NCBI RefSeq assembly: GCF_001620265.1
Contig: NZ_CP012661.1
Location: forward strand, 1,116,001-1,180,000
Length of the DNA stretch: 64,000 bases
Direction of reading: 5' to 3'
Source of the DNA: Frigidibacter mobilis
GTDB lineage: Bacteria > Pseudomonadota > Alphaproteobacteria > Rhodobacterales > Rhodobacteraceae
In this document: positions 42,255-51,847 of the stretch, piece by piece
Layout of the letters: every line of letters begins with the position of its first letter
Numbering within the stretch: position 1 is the first letter of the stretch
The notes under the pieces: model-generated
Databases searched by the model: none
Told to the model about the DNA's origin: nothing
The model's input: the letters and a program-made list of their open reading frames with translations, nothing else
Position numbers and translations under genes: made by a program

Positions 42255-42498
42255 TGTCGGAACGCATCTGTGGCTGACGCGCGGCATGGCGGCGCGGGTG
42301 GGGGTCTCGCTGGATGCAGTGCTGCATGAAGGCACGCTGACCCGGGCCGATTTCGCCGGCATGGTCACGCGCTGCCGCAGTTGCAGCCAGCCGGCCGATT
42401 GCCTCGCCTTCCAGACCGCGGGCGGGCCGGTCTGTGCCGAGCCGCCCGCATATTGTGCCAACCGGGCGCTGCTGGCCGAATTGCAGGATCTGGGCTGA
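42238..42498 (+). CDS. DUF6455 family protein, copy 2
   Basis: Product of 86 aa, paralogous to the preceding gene. RMAETLGLDLTQATREGRL there corresponds to GMAARVGVSLDAVLHEGTL here, and the cysteine cluster CRSCSQPADCLAF plus YCANRALL is kept. It starts inside the preceding gene, so the pair is translationally coupled and may form a heteromer. Function unknown. Confidence 0.8.
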   Translation: MGLQGDVGTHLWLTRGMAARVGVSLDAVLHEGTLTRADFAGMVTRCRSCSQPADCLAFQTAGGPVCAEPPAYCANRALLAELQDLG

Positions 42499-42604
42499 AA
42501 GGCCCGGAAGCGGTCCGCGCCGCAGGTCCTGCGGGGGCAGGCAGCGGCGCGAGGGGCGGGGCGGGGTCTGGAGGGGCCGCGTCCCGTCCGCATTTCGGGG
42601 GGGC

Positions 42605-42931
42605 TTATTCTCCCTGGCTCATGACCACCACCGAGGCGATTGCCAGCGACAACCCAAGCGCTTCGCGCCAGCCGAACGGCTCCTTGAACATGAAAAACCC
42701 AAGTGCGGCCAACAGGATCAGCGTCGAGGCGCTGTAGAGCACGCCGATCGCCGCCAGGGAGTGGGCCCTCATCAGGAAGAACCAGCCGAGCGCGGGCAGG
42801 CCATAGAAGATCATCCCCAGCACGAAGGTCCGGCTGAGCAGGCCGCCCGGCGCGCCCGAGGCCAGCTTGATGCAATAATCCCCGACCAGGGTCAGGCCGG
42901 TAATCCCGATCAGGATAAGCAACGAGGTCAT
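42605..42931 (-). CDS. Small DMT-superfamily (EamA/SMR-like) membrane protein
   Basis: Product of 108 aa with four predicted helices (LLILIGITGLTLVGDYCIKLA, FVLGMIFYGLPALGWFFLM, IGVLYSASTLILLAALGFFMF, ALGLSLAIASVVVMS). FKEPFGWREALGLSLAIASVV is the usual C-terminal DMT signature. It might export small cationic compounds or act as a half-size EamA transporter; the substrate is unknown. Divergently placed relative to the YigZ-like gene. Confidence 0.85.
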   Translation of the reverse strand: MTSLLILIGITGLTLVGDYCIKLASGAPGGLLSRTFVLGMIFYGLPALGWFFLMRAHSLAAIGVLYSASTLILLAALGFFMFKEPFGWREALGLSLAIASVVVMSQGE

Positions 42932-43133
42932 CTGGCAGTCCTTCGGTTCTTGAAAGTGAGTCGGGTCGAAATCCTGCGCGCGATAGTCGATGCTAGCATG
43001 GCGCAGCCTTGCCCCTTCGTCTTTTCCGCGGCCCGGTTATAGATGTCGCGGGGAGCGCTCCGGCCCCGTGCCGCCCCGGTCTTCCCTTCGCCCCCGCCTT
43101 CATGGCATTCCGGGCCCAGGGGGAGGACCGGCC

Positions 43134-43496
43134 ATGCGAACCATCCTGGATGTCGTGACCGACCGCGGCTCGCGCTATGCGGTCACCGATGCGCCTGCGG
43201 CCAGCCGGGCCGAGGCGCTGGCGGTGCTGGCCGAGCTGAAGAAGACCCGCCGCTTTGCTCGCGCCACCCATAACACATGGGCCGTGCTGCTGGAGGGGCC
43301 GGAGGGACGCGAACCGCTGAAGGCCGATGACGGCGAATCCGGCGCCGGGGCGGTGATCCTGCGGATGCTGGAGCGGGCAGGGCGGGTGAACCATCTGGTG
43401 ATCGTCACTCGCTGGTATGGCGGGGTGAACCTGGGCGGCGACCGCTTTCGCCATGTGCAGACGGCGGTGCGCGCCGCGCTTGGCGAGGCCGGCTGA
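43134..43496 (+). CDS. YigZ/IMPACT N-terminal-domain protein
   Basis: Product of 120 aa. RFARATHNTWAVLL, DDGESGAGAVILRMLERAG and HLVIVTRWYGGVNLGGDRFRHVQTAV are the UPF0029/IMPACT core. It lacks the C-terminal DUF1949 domain of full-length YigZ, so it is a short form. Function in bacteria is not established. GGGGGAGG lies before ATG 43134. Confidence 0.88.
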   Translation: MRTILDVVTDRGSRYAVTDAPAASRAEALAVLAELKKTRRFARATHNTWAVLLEGPEGREPLKADDGESGAGAVILRMLERAGRVNHLVIVTRWYGGVNLGGDRFRHVQTAVRAALGEAG

Positions 43497-43595
43497 AAGG
43501 CGCCGCTGCCGCGCCTGCCGCCGCGGAAACCCGGAACAGCCGCCGCCGCCCTGCGTTGTGTCTGCATCATCCAACCTGAACCGGAGGATCACGAC

Positions 43596-43961
43596 ATGAT
43601 GGACCAATTCGCAAGCAGCGCAGGCCAGCCGCAGATCTCGAGCAAGGACGTCAACGGCACCGCGGTGTTCAGCCCCGGCGGCGACAAGCTCGGCCATATC
43701 GACGAGCTGATGATCGACAAGCAGTCGGGCAAGGTCGCCTATGCGGTGATGGGCTTTGGCGGCTTTCTGGGCATGGGCGAGGATCACCACCCGATCCCGT
43801 GGAGCAAGCTCCGCTATGACACCAACCTCGACGGCTATGTCACCGACATCACCAAGGAACAGCTGGAAGGCGCCCCCGCGCGCCGCGACGACTGGCGCCG
43901 CGACCGCCAGTGGGAAGAAGGCTACTTCACCTATTACGGCGCCGCGCCCTACTGGGTGTAA
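43596..43961 (+). CDS. PRC-barrel domain protein
   Basis: Product of 121 aa. VNGTAVFSPGGDKLGHIDELMIDKQSGKVAYAVMGFGGFLGMGEDHHPIPWSKL is a textbook PRC-barrel, although here it is a stand-alone protein and not part of a photosynthetic reaction centre or RimM. The Tyr/Trp-rich tail (YFTYYGAAPYWV) is unusual. CGGAGGATC precedes the ATG. Stand-alone PRC proteins are often stress-induced in this lineage. A strong terminator follows. Confidence 0.9.
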   Translation: MMDQFASSAGQPQISSKDVNGTAVFSPGGDKLGHIDELMIDKQSGKVAYAVMGFGGFLGMGEDHHPIPWSKLRYDTNLDGYVTDITKEQLEGAPARRDDWRRDRQWEEGYFTYYGAAPYWV

Positions 43962-43997
43962 GCGCCAAAGGGTTGCTCTTGCCGTTCATGAAACAGA

Positions 43998-44023
43998 AAA
44001 CCCCGCGCTCCGGCGCGGGGTTT
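43998..44023. terminator. Bidirectional intrinsic terminator
   Basis: AAACCCCGCGC-TCCG-GCGCGGGGTTT is a perfect 11-bp stem with A and T ends. It lies between the PRC-barrel gene and the convergent rimO gene, serving both. It is the cleanest factor-independent terminator in the window. Confidence 0.9.
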
Positions 44024-44113
44024 AGCTTTGAGGGCTTGTAGAAATGCGACGATTGCCGCGCCTTTGCAGACGCCATCAGGGTTCGCACCATCACAAGTCC
44101 GGCCTTCTCATCC

Positions 44114-45496
44114 TTATGCCCGCGTCCCCCACAGGTCATATTCCCCCGCCTCGTCCACCGTCACCGGGATGATGTCCCCCGGTGCCAGCCCCTCGAAGCC
44201 CTCGTCGATATAGAGGTTGCCGTCGATCTCGGGCGCATCGGCCATCGTCCGGCAGGTTGCGCCCTCATCGTCCACCGCGTCCACGATCACCTGCAGCACC
44301 GTGCCGACCTTGGCTTCCAGCTTCGCCTCGGAAATCGCCTGCGCCTTGGCCATGAAACGGTCCCAGCGGTCCTGCTTGACCTCGGCGGGCACATGGCCAG
44401 GCAGCGCGTTCGACCGGGCGCCGGCGACGTTCTCGTATTGGAAGCAGCCCACCCGGTCGAGCTGCGCCTCCTCCATCCAGTCCAGCAGGGTCTGGAACTC
44501 GTCTTCCGTCTCGCCGGGATAGCCGACGATGAAGGTCGACCGCAGGGTGATGTCCGGGCACACCGCCCGCCAGGCAGCGATTTCGTCCAGCGTCTTCGCC
44601 GCGGCCGCGGGCCGCGCCATCCGCCGCAGCACGTCGGGGTGCGCGTGCTGGAACGGAATATCCAGATAGGGCAGGATCGCGCCCTCGGCCATCAGCGGAA
44701 TCAGGTCGCGTACATGCGGGTAGGGATAGACGTAATGCAGCCGCACCCAGGCTCCCAGCCTGCCCATCTCGCGCGCAAGGTCGGTGATATGGCTGCGGAC
44801 CTCGCCGCCCTTCCACGGGTGCAGGTCATGCTTGCGGTCCACCCCGTAGGCCGAGGTGTCCTGCGAGATCACCAGCAGCTCGCGCACGCCGGCTTCCACC
44901 AGCTTCTCCGCCTCGCGCAGCACCGCATGGGCGGGGCGGCTGACCAGCCGGCCGCGCATGTCGGGGATGATGCAGAACTTGCACTTGTGGTTGCAACCCT
45001 CTGAAATCTTGACATAACTGTAATGCCGCGGCGTCAGAGACACCCCCGTCGCCGGCAACAGGTCGATGAACGGATCGGGACTTGGCGGCACCGCCTTGTG
45101 CACCGCATCCAGCACCGCCTCATACTGGTGCGGGCCGGTGACGGCCAGCACGGAAGGATGCGCACCGGTGATGAACTCGGGGTCCGCACCTAGGCAGCCG
45201 GTGACCAGCACCCGCCCGTTCTCGCGCAAGGCCTCGCCGATCGCCTCGAGGCTCTCGGCCTTGGCGCTGTCGAGAAACCCGCAGGTATTGACGATCACCG
45301 CATCGGCGCCGCGATAGTCGGGGCTGATCGCATAGCCCTCGGCCCGCAGCCGGGTCAGGATCCGCTCGCTGTCGACAAGCGCCTTTGGGCAACCGAGGCT
45401 GACCATGCCGATCCGCGGCTGGCCTGGGCGCGACAGGCTTGAAAACACCGGCGCGGGCGCAAGATCGGGGCGAAGGCTGGGTGGGTTGGCGCTCAT
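44114..45496 (-). CDS. rimO: Ribosomal protein S12 methylthiotransferase
   Basis: Radical SAM enzyme (460 aa) adding a methylthio group to Asp of ribosomal protein S12. The N-terminal UPF0004 domain contains the three auxiliary-cluster cysteines ([34 protein letters not shown]). The radical SAM cluster is GCNHKCKFC, and a C-terminal TRAM domain ([26 protein letters not shown]) completes it. I chose MSANPPSL at 45496 rather than the ORF start at 45532. It lies downstream of gcrA on the same strand, with a repeat between them. Confidence 0.95.
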   Translation of the reverse strand: MSANPPSLRPDLAPAPVFSSLSRPGQPRIGMVSLGCPKALVDSERILTRLRAEGYAISPDYRGADAVIVNTCGFLDSAKAESLEAIGEALRENGRVLVTGCLGADPEFITGAHPSVLAVTGPHQYEAVLDAVHKAVPPSPDPFIDLLPATGVSLTPRHYSYVKISEGCNHKCKFCIIPDMRGRLVSRPAHAVLREAEKLVEAGVRELLVISQDTSAYGVDRKHDLHPWKGGEVRSHITDLAREMGRLGAWVRLHYVYPYPHVRDLIPLMAEGAILPYLDIPFQHAHPDVLRRMARPAAAAKTLDEIAAWRAVCPDITLRSTFIVGYPGETEDEFQTLLDWMEEAQLDRVGCFQYENVAGARSNALPGHVPAEVKQDRWDRFMAKAQAISEAKLEAKVGTVLQVIVDAVDDEGATCRTMADAPEIDGNLYIDEGFEGLAPGDIIPVTVDEAGEYDLWGTRA

Positions 45497-45562
45497 CGGC
45501 TGTCCCTGAGGATGGCGGGGCGGGCCCCTCATAAAACAAGGGAAGAGCCGCGCCCTTCCCCT

Positions 45563-45624
45563 TCTTGCTGGCAGAAATATCCCGGGGGGAGTCCGCTTCA
45601 GCGGACGGGGGGCAGCGCCCCCCT
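45563..45624 (-). repeat. GATATTT two-hairpin repeat, copy C
   Basis: On the minus strand it starts ten bases after the gcrA stop: GGGGGG-CGCTG-CCCCCC, then GTCCGC-TGAA-GCGGAC, then TCCCCCCGGGATATTTCTGCC. The order and orientation relative to the upstream stop codon are the same as in copies A, B and E. Confidence 0.8.
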
Positions 45625-45634
45625 CCCTTGGGCC

Positions 45635-46291
45635 TTAGCGCCGACGGTCGCGGCGTGCGCTCATCGGTTGGAACGCGACGCCCACATGCGCCTCGCAATA
45701 GGGTTTTCCGGGCAGGCTGCCGAGGCCGCAGAACCAGAAGTCATCGGTCGCGGGGTCGCCGATCGGCCATTTGCAGGTGCGTTCGGTCAGTTCCATCAGC
45801 GTCAGCCGGCGGGCGCGCTTCTCGACCTCGCGCACCGAGGCCAGCGCCTCGGGGCTGATCTCGCCGGCGGAGGGCTGCGGCGGCAGCGGCTGGCCGGCGG
45901 GCACGATCTGCTTGCGGGCGGGGCTGGCAGATACCGTGGCAGGGGTCGTCGCGGCCGGCTGAGCCGGGGCAGCGGCGGCGGCCGGGGCAGGGCGCGGCGG
46001 CTCGGTGCGAATGGCGGCGGCGGGCGCCTCTTCGGGCTGCGGCGCTGCCGGGCGCGGCGCAGCGGCTTCGGCGCGCGGCGCCGCCGCGGGTTCGGCCGGA
46101 CGCGCGGGCGCGGCCGGTTTGGGCTCGGGCGCCGCCGGGCCGCCGACGCGGTTCGACAGGCCCAGCCGATGCACCTTGCCGATCACAGCATTGCGGGTGA
46201 CCCCGCCAAGCTCCTTGGCGATCTGGCTGGCACTCTGGCCTTCGGCCCACATCTTCTTGAGCGTCTCGACGCGCTCGTCGGTCCAGGACAT
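45635..46291 (-). CDS. gcrA: Cell-cycle regulator GcrA
   Basis: Product of 218 aa, an alphaproteobacterial sigma-70 co-activator acting at CcrM-methylated promoters. The N-terminal 45 residues are the GcrA helix-turn-helix (WTDERVETLKKMWAEGQSAS, ELGGVTRNAVIGKVHRLGL). A long Ala/Pro-rich linker follows, then the C-terminal sigma-binding part with the four cysteines in RTCKWPIGDP, FWFCGLG and PYCEAH. The linker is longer than usual but of normal composition for this group. Confidence 0.95.
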   Translation of the reverse strand: MSWTDERVETLKKMWAEGQSASQIAKELGGVTRNAVIGKVHRLGLSNRVGGPAAPEPKPAAPARPAEPAAAPRAEAAAPRPAAPQPEEAPAAAIRTEPPRPAPAAAAAPAQPAATTPATVSASPARKQIVPAGQPLPPQPSAGEISPEALASVREVEKRARRLTLMELTERTCKWPIGDPATDDFWFCGLGSLPGKPYCEAHVGVAFQPMSARRDRRR

Positions 46292-46432
46292 GGATGACCC
46301 TTCGGCTTGCCGGGCGCCCCGCGGATAGGGCGGCCTTGGAAATTTCTGATGCTCCCGATCTAGTCAGGACGCCCGGTGATACAAGCTCGGGGGCAAGAGT
46401 TCAAGCCGCGTCGACCCCGGGCAGGCCGTGTG

Positions 46433-47359
46433 TCACACCCCGAGGCACCAGCGCAGCACTGCCTTTTGCGCGTGCAGGCGGTTTTCAGCCTCGTCGAATA
46501 CCACCGAATGCGGCCCGTCCATCACCGCGCTCGTCACCTCGTCATCGCGGTGGGCGGGCAGGCAGTGCATGAACAGCGCATCGGGCTTGGCCAGTGCCAT
46601 CAGCGCCTCGTTGACCTGATAGCCGCGCAGCTGGTTGTGCCGCCGCTCGCGCGCCGATTGCGGGTCATGCATGCTGACCCAGGTATCGGCCACCACCAGA
46701 TCGGCGCCGGCAACGGCCCGTGCCGGATCGCGGATCACCTGCACGTCCGAGCCCCTGGAGCGGGCGAAGTCCAGCCATTCGCGTTCGGGGTCCAGCGGCT
46801 CGGGCCCGGTGAAGGTGAAGTCGAAGCCGAACTGCCCGGCCGCGTGCAGGAAGCTGGCGCAGACATTGTTGCCATCGCCGGACCAGACCACCTTCTTGCC
46901 GGCGATCGGGCCGCGGTGTTCCTCGTAGGTCATCACATCGGCCATGATCTGGCACGGATGGGTGCGGTTGGTCAGCCCGTTGATGACCGGCACCGTGGCG
47001 TGTTCGGCCATCTCCTGCAGCGTCGCCTCTTCGAAGGTGCGGATCATGATGAGATCGACATAGCGGCTGAGCACGCGGGCGGTGTCGGCAATGGTCTCGC
47101 CATGCCCCAGCTGCATTTCCTTGCCCGACAGCACCATCGTCTGCCCGCCCATCTGCCGCACGCCCACGTCGAAGGAGACACGGGTGCGGGTCGAGGGTTT
47201 TTCGAAGATCAGCGCCACCATGCGCCCGGCCAGCGGCTGCTCGTCATCGGGGGTGCCGCGCGGGCGGCCGCCCCGGGCGGTCTTCATTGCATGGGCGGAA
47301 TCGATCATCTGCCGCAGATCTGAGGCGGATGTGGTATGGATATCAAGGAAGTGTTTCAT
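46433..47359 (-). CDS. argF: Ornithine carbamoyltransferase
   Basis: Condenses ornithine with carbamoyl phosphate to citrulline in arginine synthesis (308 aa). Signatures: [21 protein letters not shown] (carbamoyl phosphate site), [46 protein letters not shown] and [12 protein letters not shown] (catalytic Cys). It is 84 bases downstream of argD on the same strand. The adjacent carB product would supply its substrate metabolically, but the genes are far apart. Confidence 0.97.
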   Translation of the reverse strand: MKHFLDIHTTSASDLRQMIDSAHAMKTARGGRPRGTPDDEQPLAGRMVALIFEKPSTRTRVSFDVGVRQMGGQTMVLSGKEMQLGHGETIADTARVLSRYVDLIMIRTFEEATLQEMAEHATVPVINGLTNRTHPCQIMADVMTYEEHRGPIAGKKVVWSGDGNNVCASFLHAAGQFGFDFTFTGPEPLDPEREWLDFARSRGSDVQVIRDPARAVAGADLVVADTWVSMHDPQSARERRHNQLRGYQVNEALMALAKPDALFMHCLPAHRDDEVTSAVMDGPHSVVFDEAENRLHAQKAVLRWCLGV

Positions 47360-47383
47360 GTTCAGGGTCTTTCTTGCGGGGGG

Positions 47384-47440
47384 TGGGGGCCCTTCGCCCC
47401 CGGCCGGCCCGGGCCGGCGCCACCCCCCGAGTCCGGGAAA
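47384..47440 (-). other. GC-rich hairpin between argD and argF
   Basis: GGGGGTGG and CCACCCCC arms enclose nested GGGGGC/GCCCCC and GGCCGG/CCGGCC pairings, with GAGTCCGGGAAAATG flanking. It may be a diverged relative of the GATATTT repeat family or an intercistronic processing hairpin; I cannot decide which. Confidence 0.4.
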
Positions 47441-47443
47441 ATG

Positions 47444-48613
47444 TCAGGCAAGCCGGCTGGCGGCGCGGTCCAGCCGCAGCACCGCCTCGGCGATCTCGTC
47501 ATCGGTGATGTTCAAGGGCGGCAGCAGGCGCACCACATTGTCGGCGGCGGGCACGGCCAGCAGATGCTCGGCATAGCCGGCCTTGACCAGCTCGCCAGGG
47601 GCGACCTTGCATTTCAGCCCCAGCATCAGGCCCTGGCCGCGCACGCCCTCCAGCACCTCCGGATGCGCCGCGACCAGCCCTTCGAGCCGCTGGCGCAGCA
47701 GCGCCGCCTTGCGGTTCACCTCGGCCAGGAACGCGGGCTCCGCCACGATCTCCATCACCCTCGCCCCCACCGCGCAGGCCAGCGGGTTGCCGCCATAGGT
47801 GGAGCCGTGGGTGCCCGCCACCATGCCCGAGGCCGCATCCTCGGTCGCCAGCACGGCGCCCAGGGGGAAGCCGCCGCCGATGCCCTTGGCGACCATCATG
47901 ATGTCGGGGGTGATCCCGGCCCATTCATGCGCGAAGAGCCGCCCGGTGCGGCCCATGCCGCATTGCACCTCGTCGAGGATCAGCAGCACGCCGGTCTCGT
48001 CGCAGAGCGCGCGCAGGGCCTTGAGGTCCGCGTCGGGCATCGGGCGGATGCCGCCCTCGCCCTGCACCGGCTCGATCAGGATCGCGGCGGTGTCGGGGCC
48101 GATGGCGGCCTTCACGGCCTCGATGTCGCCCCAGGGCAGATGCACGAAGCCCGGCATCAGGGGGCCAAAGCCCTTGACCATCTTCTCGGAGCCCGCCGCC
48201 GCGATGGCGCCGGTGGAGCGGCCGTGGAAACTGCCCTCGAAGGTGAGGATCTCGGTGCGGTTCGGCGCGCCCTTCTCGTACCAGTACTTGCGCGCCATCT
48301 TGATCGCCAGTTCGGCGGCCTCGGTGCCCGAATTGGTGAAGAACACCGTGTCGGCAAAGGTGGCCTCGACCAGCATGTCGGCCAGCCGCTGCTGTTCGGG
48401 GATCTGGTAGAGGTTCGAGACATGCCAGAGCTTGCCGGCCTGCGCGGTCAGCGCGGCCACCAGGTCGGGATTGGCATGGCCAAGCACGTTGACCGCGATC
48501 CCGGCGCCGAGATCAAGGTATCGGCTGCCATCCGCCTCGGTCAGCCAGGCGCCCTCGCCGCTGACAAAGGACAGCGGGGCGCGGTTATAGGTCGGCAGGA
48601 CGGACGCGATCAT
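47444..48613 (-). CDS. argD: Acetylornithine aminotransferase
   Basis: PLP enzyme (389 aa) of arginine synthesis, probably also serving lysine synthesis as succinyl-DAP aminotransferase. Signatures: [72 protein letters not shown] and the PLP lysine in [19 protein letters not shown] chose [14 protein letters not shown] at 48613. First gene of an argD-argF run. Confidence 0.96.
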   Translation of the reverse strand: MIASVLPTYNRAPLSFVSGEGAWLTEADGSRYLDLGAGIAVNVLGHANPDLVAALTAQAGKLWHVSNLYQIPEQQRLADMLVEATFADTVFFTNSGTEAAELAIKMARKYWYEKGAPNRTEILTFEGSFHGRSTGAIAAAGSEKMVKGFGPLMPGFVHLPWGDIEAVKAAIGPDTAAILIEPVQGEGGIRPMPDADLKALRALCDETGVLLILDEVQCGMGRTGRLFAHEWAGITPDIMMVAKGIGGGFPLGAVLATEDAASGMVAGTHGSTYGGNPLACAVGARVMEIVAEPAFLAEVNRKAALLRQRLEGLVAAHPEVLEGVRGQGLMLGLKCKVAPGELVKAGYAEHLLAVPAADNVVRLLPPLNITDDEIAEAVLRLDRAASRLA

Positions 48614-48842
48614 GGGTCTGCTCCAGAAGGGAAGGCCAATGGGTGCCTCAGGCACCGGGCCAAGTCAACGTGGGAAGGGTGGGGTGTGGCCTGCGGCCAC
48701 GGCAGATCGAAACGTCAGGCGCGGGGGGCGCGACGTCGGGACTGGGCAAGCGTGGCTGCGGTCTTGGCGATCATGCGGGGATGAGTAGCGCAAGGCGCGG
48801 CGTTGGGGAAGCGATTTCTTGCGCGCTGCCCGGGGCCGGCGC

Positions 48843-48900
48843 CGGGGGTTTTCCACCCCCGGACCCCCGGAGGATATTTGCAACAAGGCAAAGGCAGGGG
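48843..48900 (+). repeat. GATATTT repeat, copy D (divergent first half)
   Basis: GGGGGTTTTCCACCCCC forms the hairpin and CCGGAGGATATTTGCAACAAGGCAAAGGC the conserved tail; the tail matches copy E almost exactly (ACAAGGCAAAGG). It lies in the 349-bp region between divergent argD and rlmJ, which otherwise contains no gene. It is the only copy not directly behind a stop codon in the same direction. Confidence 0.65.
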
Positions 48901-48962
48901 CGGCGGTTGCCTTGGAGGGCGAAAAGCCGGATAGGGGGAGCGGTTTCTTATGCGAGGCGGCG

Positions 48963-49748
48963 ATGCTTTCCTATCAGCACATCTATCATGCCGGGAATCT
49001 GGCCGATCTGCACAAGCATGCGCTGCTGGCTTTCGTGCTGGACTACATGACCGCCAAGGACAAGCCGCTGAGCTATCTGGAGACCCATGCCGGGCGCGGG
49101 CTCTATGCGCTGGACGGGGCCGAGGCGGCCAAGACCGGCGAGGCGGCGCAGGGCATCGTGCGGGCGCTGCGCGAGGGCTGGTTCCCGAAGGGCCATCCCT
49201 ATCTGCGGCTGCTGGGGGAGGTGCGGGACCGGTTCGGGCCCGATGCCTATCCCGGCTCGCCGCTGCTGGCGGCGCTGGCGCTGCGGCCTGGCGATGCGAT
49301 GCACCTGGCCGAATTGCACCCGCAGGAACATGCGGCGCTGGTCGAGGCAATGGAGCCCTGGACCGGCAATTGCCACCGCGAGGACGGGATGGCGATGGTG
49401 CTGGCCCGCACCCCGCCCGAGCCGCGGCGCGGGCTGCTGCTGGTCGATCCCAGCTTCGAGGTGAAGACCGATTACGAGGCGATGCCGCGGTTCCTGCAGC
49501 AGGTGAACCGCAAGTGGAATGTCGGCGTGCTGATGCTGTGGTATCCGCTGCTGACGAGCGCGTTGCACCGCCCGATGCTGGCGGCGCTGCAGGCGGCCTT
49601 CCCGGACGGGCTGCGCCATGAGGTCGGCTTCCGCCCGGCGCGGCCGGGGCATGGCATGGTTGGCAGCGGCGTCTTCGTGGTCAACCCACCCTGGGGCATG
49701 GCCGAGGAGGCGGCGCGGCTGACGAAGGTGCTGGCGCCCGCGCGCTGA
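48963..49748 (+). CDS. rlmJ: 23S rRNA (adenine-2030-N6) methyltransferase RlmJ
   Basis: Product of 261 aa. MLSYQHIYHAGNLADLHKHALL and SYLETHAGRGLYAL are the RlmJ N-terminal and SAM-binding signatures; LHPQEHAAL and LLLVDPSFEVKTDYEAMP follow. The catalytic motif, usually DPPY/F, reads DPSF here. That substitution may be tolerated in this lineage but deserves a check. ATG 48963 is the family start; the longer ORF from 48819 includes the intergenic repeat and is rejected. Confidence 0.92.
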   Translation: MLSYQHIYHAGNLADLHKHALLAFVLDYMTAKDKPLSYLETHAGRGLYALDGAEAAKTGEAAQGIVRALREGWFPKGHPYLRLLGEVRDRFGPDAYPGSPLLAALALRPGDAMHLAELHPQEHAALVEAMEPWTGNCHREDGMAMVLARTPPEPRRGLLLVDPSFEVKTDYEAMPRFLQQVNRKWNVGVLMLWYPLLTSALHRPMLAALQAAFPDGLRHEVGFRPARPGHGMVGSGVFVVNPPWGMAEEAARLTKVLAPAR

Positions 49749-49778
49749 AGCCCCCCGTGCCGGCGCCCGCGCCGAAGC

Positions 49779-50345
49779 TCAGTCCTTGGCGCGCTCCACG
49801 TAGGAATTGTCCTCGGTGTTGATGACCACGCGGGTGCCGGCGCTGATATGCGGCGGCACCATCACCCGAAGGCCGCTGGTCGTCATCGCCGGCTTGTAGG
49901 ACGATTGCGCCGTCTGGCCCTTCATCACCGGCTCCGTCTCGGCAATCTCGACCGTCAGCTTCTGCGGCACTTCCAGCGCGATGGCCATGCCCTGATAGGT
50001 CTTCAGGAACACCCGCAGCCCCTCGGTCAGGAACACCTTCTGGTCGCCGACCACCTCGGGGCTGACGGCGACCTGATCGTAGGAGACCGGCTCCATGAAG
50101 TGGAAGCCCTCGCTGTCTTCATAGAGGAAATCATACTCCCGCTCGTCGACATGGGCCCGTTCCACCTGCTCTGTGGTGCGCCAGCGTTCCGACACCTTCA
50201 CCCCGTCCGAGATGCGGCGCATGTCCACCTGGGTGACGGGCGTGCCCTTGCCGGGGTGGAAATTCTGCGCGGTCAGGACAACATAGAGCCGGTCTTCCAG
50301 CTCGACGACATTTCCTTTGCGCAGGCTCGAGGCGATGACTTTCAC
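49779..50345 (-). CDS. efp: Elongation factor P
   Basis: Relieves ribosome stalling at polyproline. The product is 188 aa with a GTG start ([13 protein letters not shown]); no suitable ATG exists. The modified lysine is K33 in [12 protein letters not shown], a PGKG tip suited to beta-lysylation. Three OB-like domains are present, with C-terminal [21 protein letters not shown]. The divergent neighbour is the cognate lysyl-transferase EpmA; the 105-bp gap between them holds both promoters. Confidence 0.96.
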   Translation of the reverse strand: MKVIASSLRKGNVVELEDRLYVVLTAQNFHPGKGTPVTQVDMRRISDGVKVSERWRTTEQVERAHVDEREYDFLYEDSEGFHFMEPVSYDQVAVSPEVVGDQKVFLTEGLRVFLKTYQGMAIALEVPQKLTVEIAETEPVMKGQTAQSSYKPAMTTSGLRVMVPPHISAGTRVVINTEDNSYVERAKD

Positions 50346-50450
50346 GTCGGGACTTCCTTGTTCTTGGTGGGGCCGCGTCGTAGAAGGCGCGCGTTTGCCG
50401 GTGCAGCTAGCGCATTTCGCGCCAAATCTCCAGCCGAAAGCCGAAAGACC

Positions 50451-51497
50451 ATGTCCAGACCCTCCTCGCCCTGGTGGACGCCCCATATCCATGCGGATCG
50501 CCGCCCCCTGCTGCTGGCACGCGGCCGCATCCAGGCCGCCTTGCGCGGCTGGCTGGCGGGGGAGGGGTTCCTCGAGGTCGATCCCGCCGCGCTGCAGGTC
50601 AGCCCGGGGAACGAGGCGCATCTGCATGGCTTTGCGACGCAGATGATCGGCAATGACGGGCTGGGGCGGCAGATGTATCTGCATACCTCGCCCGAATTTG
50701 CGATGAAGAAGCTGCTGGCGGCAGGCGAGACGCGGATCGCCGCCTTCGCCCATGTCTGGCGCAACCGGGAACGTGGTGCGCTGCACAGCCCGGAGTTCAC
50801 CATGCTGGAGTGGTATCGGGTGGGCGAGCCCTATGCGGTGCTGATGCAGGACTGCGCGGCGATGCTGCGGCTGGCGGCAGAGGCGGCGGGGGGGCGTGAG
50901 TTGCGCTTCCGGGACAGGGTTTGCGACCCGTTTGCCGAACCGGAGCGGCTGGGGGTGGTGGAGGCGTTTGCGTGCTATGCCGGCATCGACCTGATGGCGA
51001 CGATCCTGCCGGATGGCAGCACCGATGCGGCGGCACTGGCGGGGCAGATGACGGCAGCGGGGCTGCGCTTCGCACCCGATGACACCTGGTCCGACATGCT
51101 CTCGCGGGTGCTGGTGGAGAGGGTGGAGCCCAATCTGGGGCAGGGCCGGATGACGATCCTCGACCGCTATCCGGCCGCCGAGGCGGCGCTGGCGCGACCC
51201 TTGCCGGGGGATGCCCGGCTGGCGGAGCGGTTCGAGCTTTATGCCTGCGGTGTGGAACTGGCGAACGGCTTTGGCGAGCTGACCAACCCCGAGGAACAGC
51301 GCCGCCGCTTCGGGCTGGAGATGGACGAGAAGAGCCGGGTTTACGGCGAGCGCTATCCGCTGGACGAGGAGTTTCTGGAGGCACTGGCGCTGATGCCGCC
51401 GGCCAGCGGCATCGCGCTGGGGTTCGACCGGCTGGTGATGCTGGCCACCGGCGCGCCGCGGATCGACGACGTGATCTGGACGCCGGTGGCGGGGTGA
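50451..51497 (+). CDS. epmA: EF-P lysine aminoacylase (GenX/PoxA)
   Basis: Product of 348 aa, a class II lysyl-tRNA synthetase paralogue lacking the anticodon-binding domain. [58 protein letters not shown] (motif 2) and [20 protein letters not shown] (motif 3) are diagnostic. It attaches (R)-beta-lysine to EF-P, encoded divergently next door. The lysine aminomutase EpmB, which makes the substrate, is not in this window. Confidence 0.95.
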   Translation: MSRPSSPWWTPHIHADRRPLLLARGRIQAALRGWLAGEGFLEVDPAALQVSPGNEAHLHGFATQMIGNDGLGRQMYLHTSPEFAMKKLLAAGETRIAAFAHVWRNRERGALHSPEFTMLEWYRVGEPYAVLMQDCAAMLRLAAEAAGGRELRFRDRVCDPFAEPERLGVVEAFACYAGIDLMATILPDGSTDAAALAGQMTAAGLRFAPDDTWSDMLSRVLVERVEPNLGQGRMTILDRYPAAEAALARPLPGDARLAERFELYACGVELANGFGELTNPEEQRRRFGLEMDEKSRVYGERYPLDEEFLEALALMPPASGIALGFDRLVMLATGAPRIDDVIWTPVAG

Positions 51498-51847
51498 AGG
51501 GAGGCCTGATCCTCTGCGGGCATCCAACCGCTTAATTCGGGCGGGAAAGGGCGAGGCACTGCCTCGACCCCGCCCGTGCGGGACGTGTCAACCAGAGCCA
51601 TCGGCACCAAGAAACCGAATGAGGGCAGCGCCCGCCAGGGGCGGGGCGGGCGCTGGCCGGGCCCTTTGGGGGCCCGTCCGGGGCAAGTGGCGAGGTCACG
51701 GCGTGGCGAAGGCGATGGCCTTCGCCAAGGAAAGCGGTGCGGGTAAGAAGGCGGTTGAACTGGGCGCCAAGCGGCAAGGATATATCCGCCATACCCTCCC
51801 CCCGCCGCCTCTTGCCCTTTTCCTGCCCCCGGCCTAATCCGGGAGCC
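51498..51847 (+). other. 350-bp GC-rich intergenic region with hairpins
   Basis: No gene is supported. It contains GGGCAGCGCCCGCC-type and GCGGGCGCTG-type inverted repeats and GGGCCC-TTTG-GGGCCC near 51660-51675, then GGCGAAGG-CGATGG-CCTTCGCC near 51705. These hairpins probably serve epmA transcript ends. A short purine-poor stretch leads into the next start. Confidence 0.5.

Noticed and set aside
49779..51527. 582-residue frame covering efp and the antisense of epmA
   Set aside because: Only the part after GTG 50345 is EF-P; the rest mirrors the divergent epmA gene.
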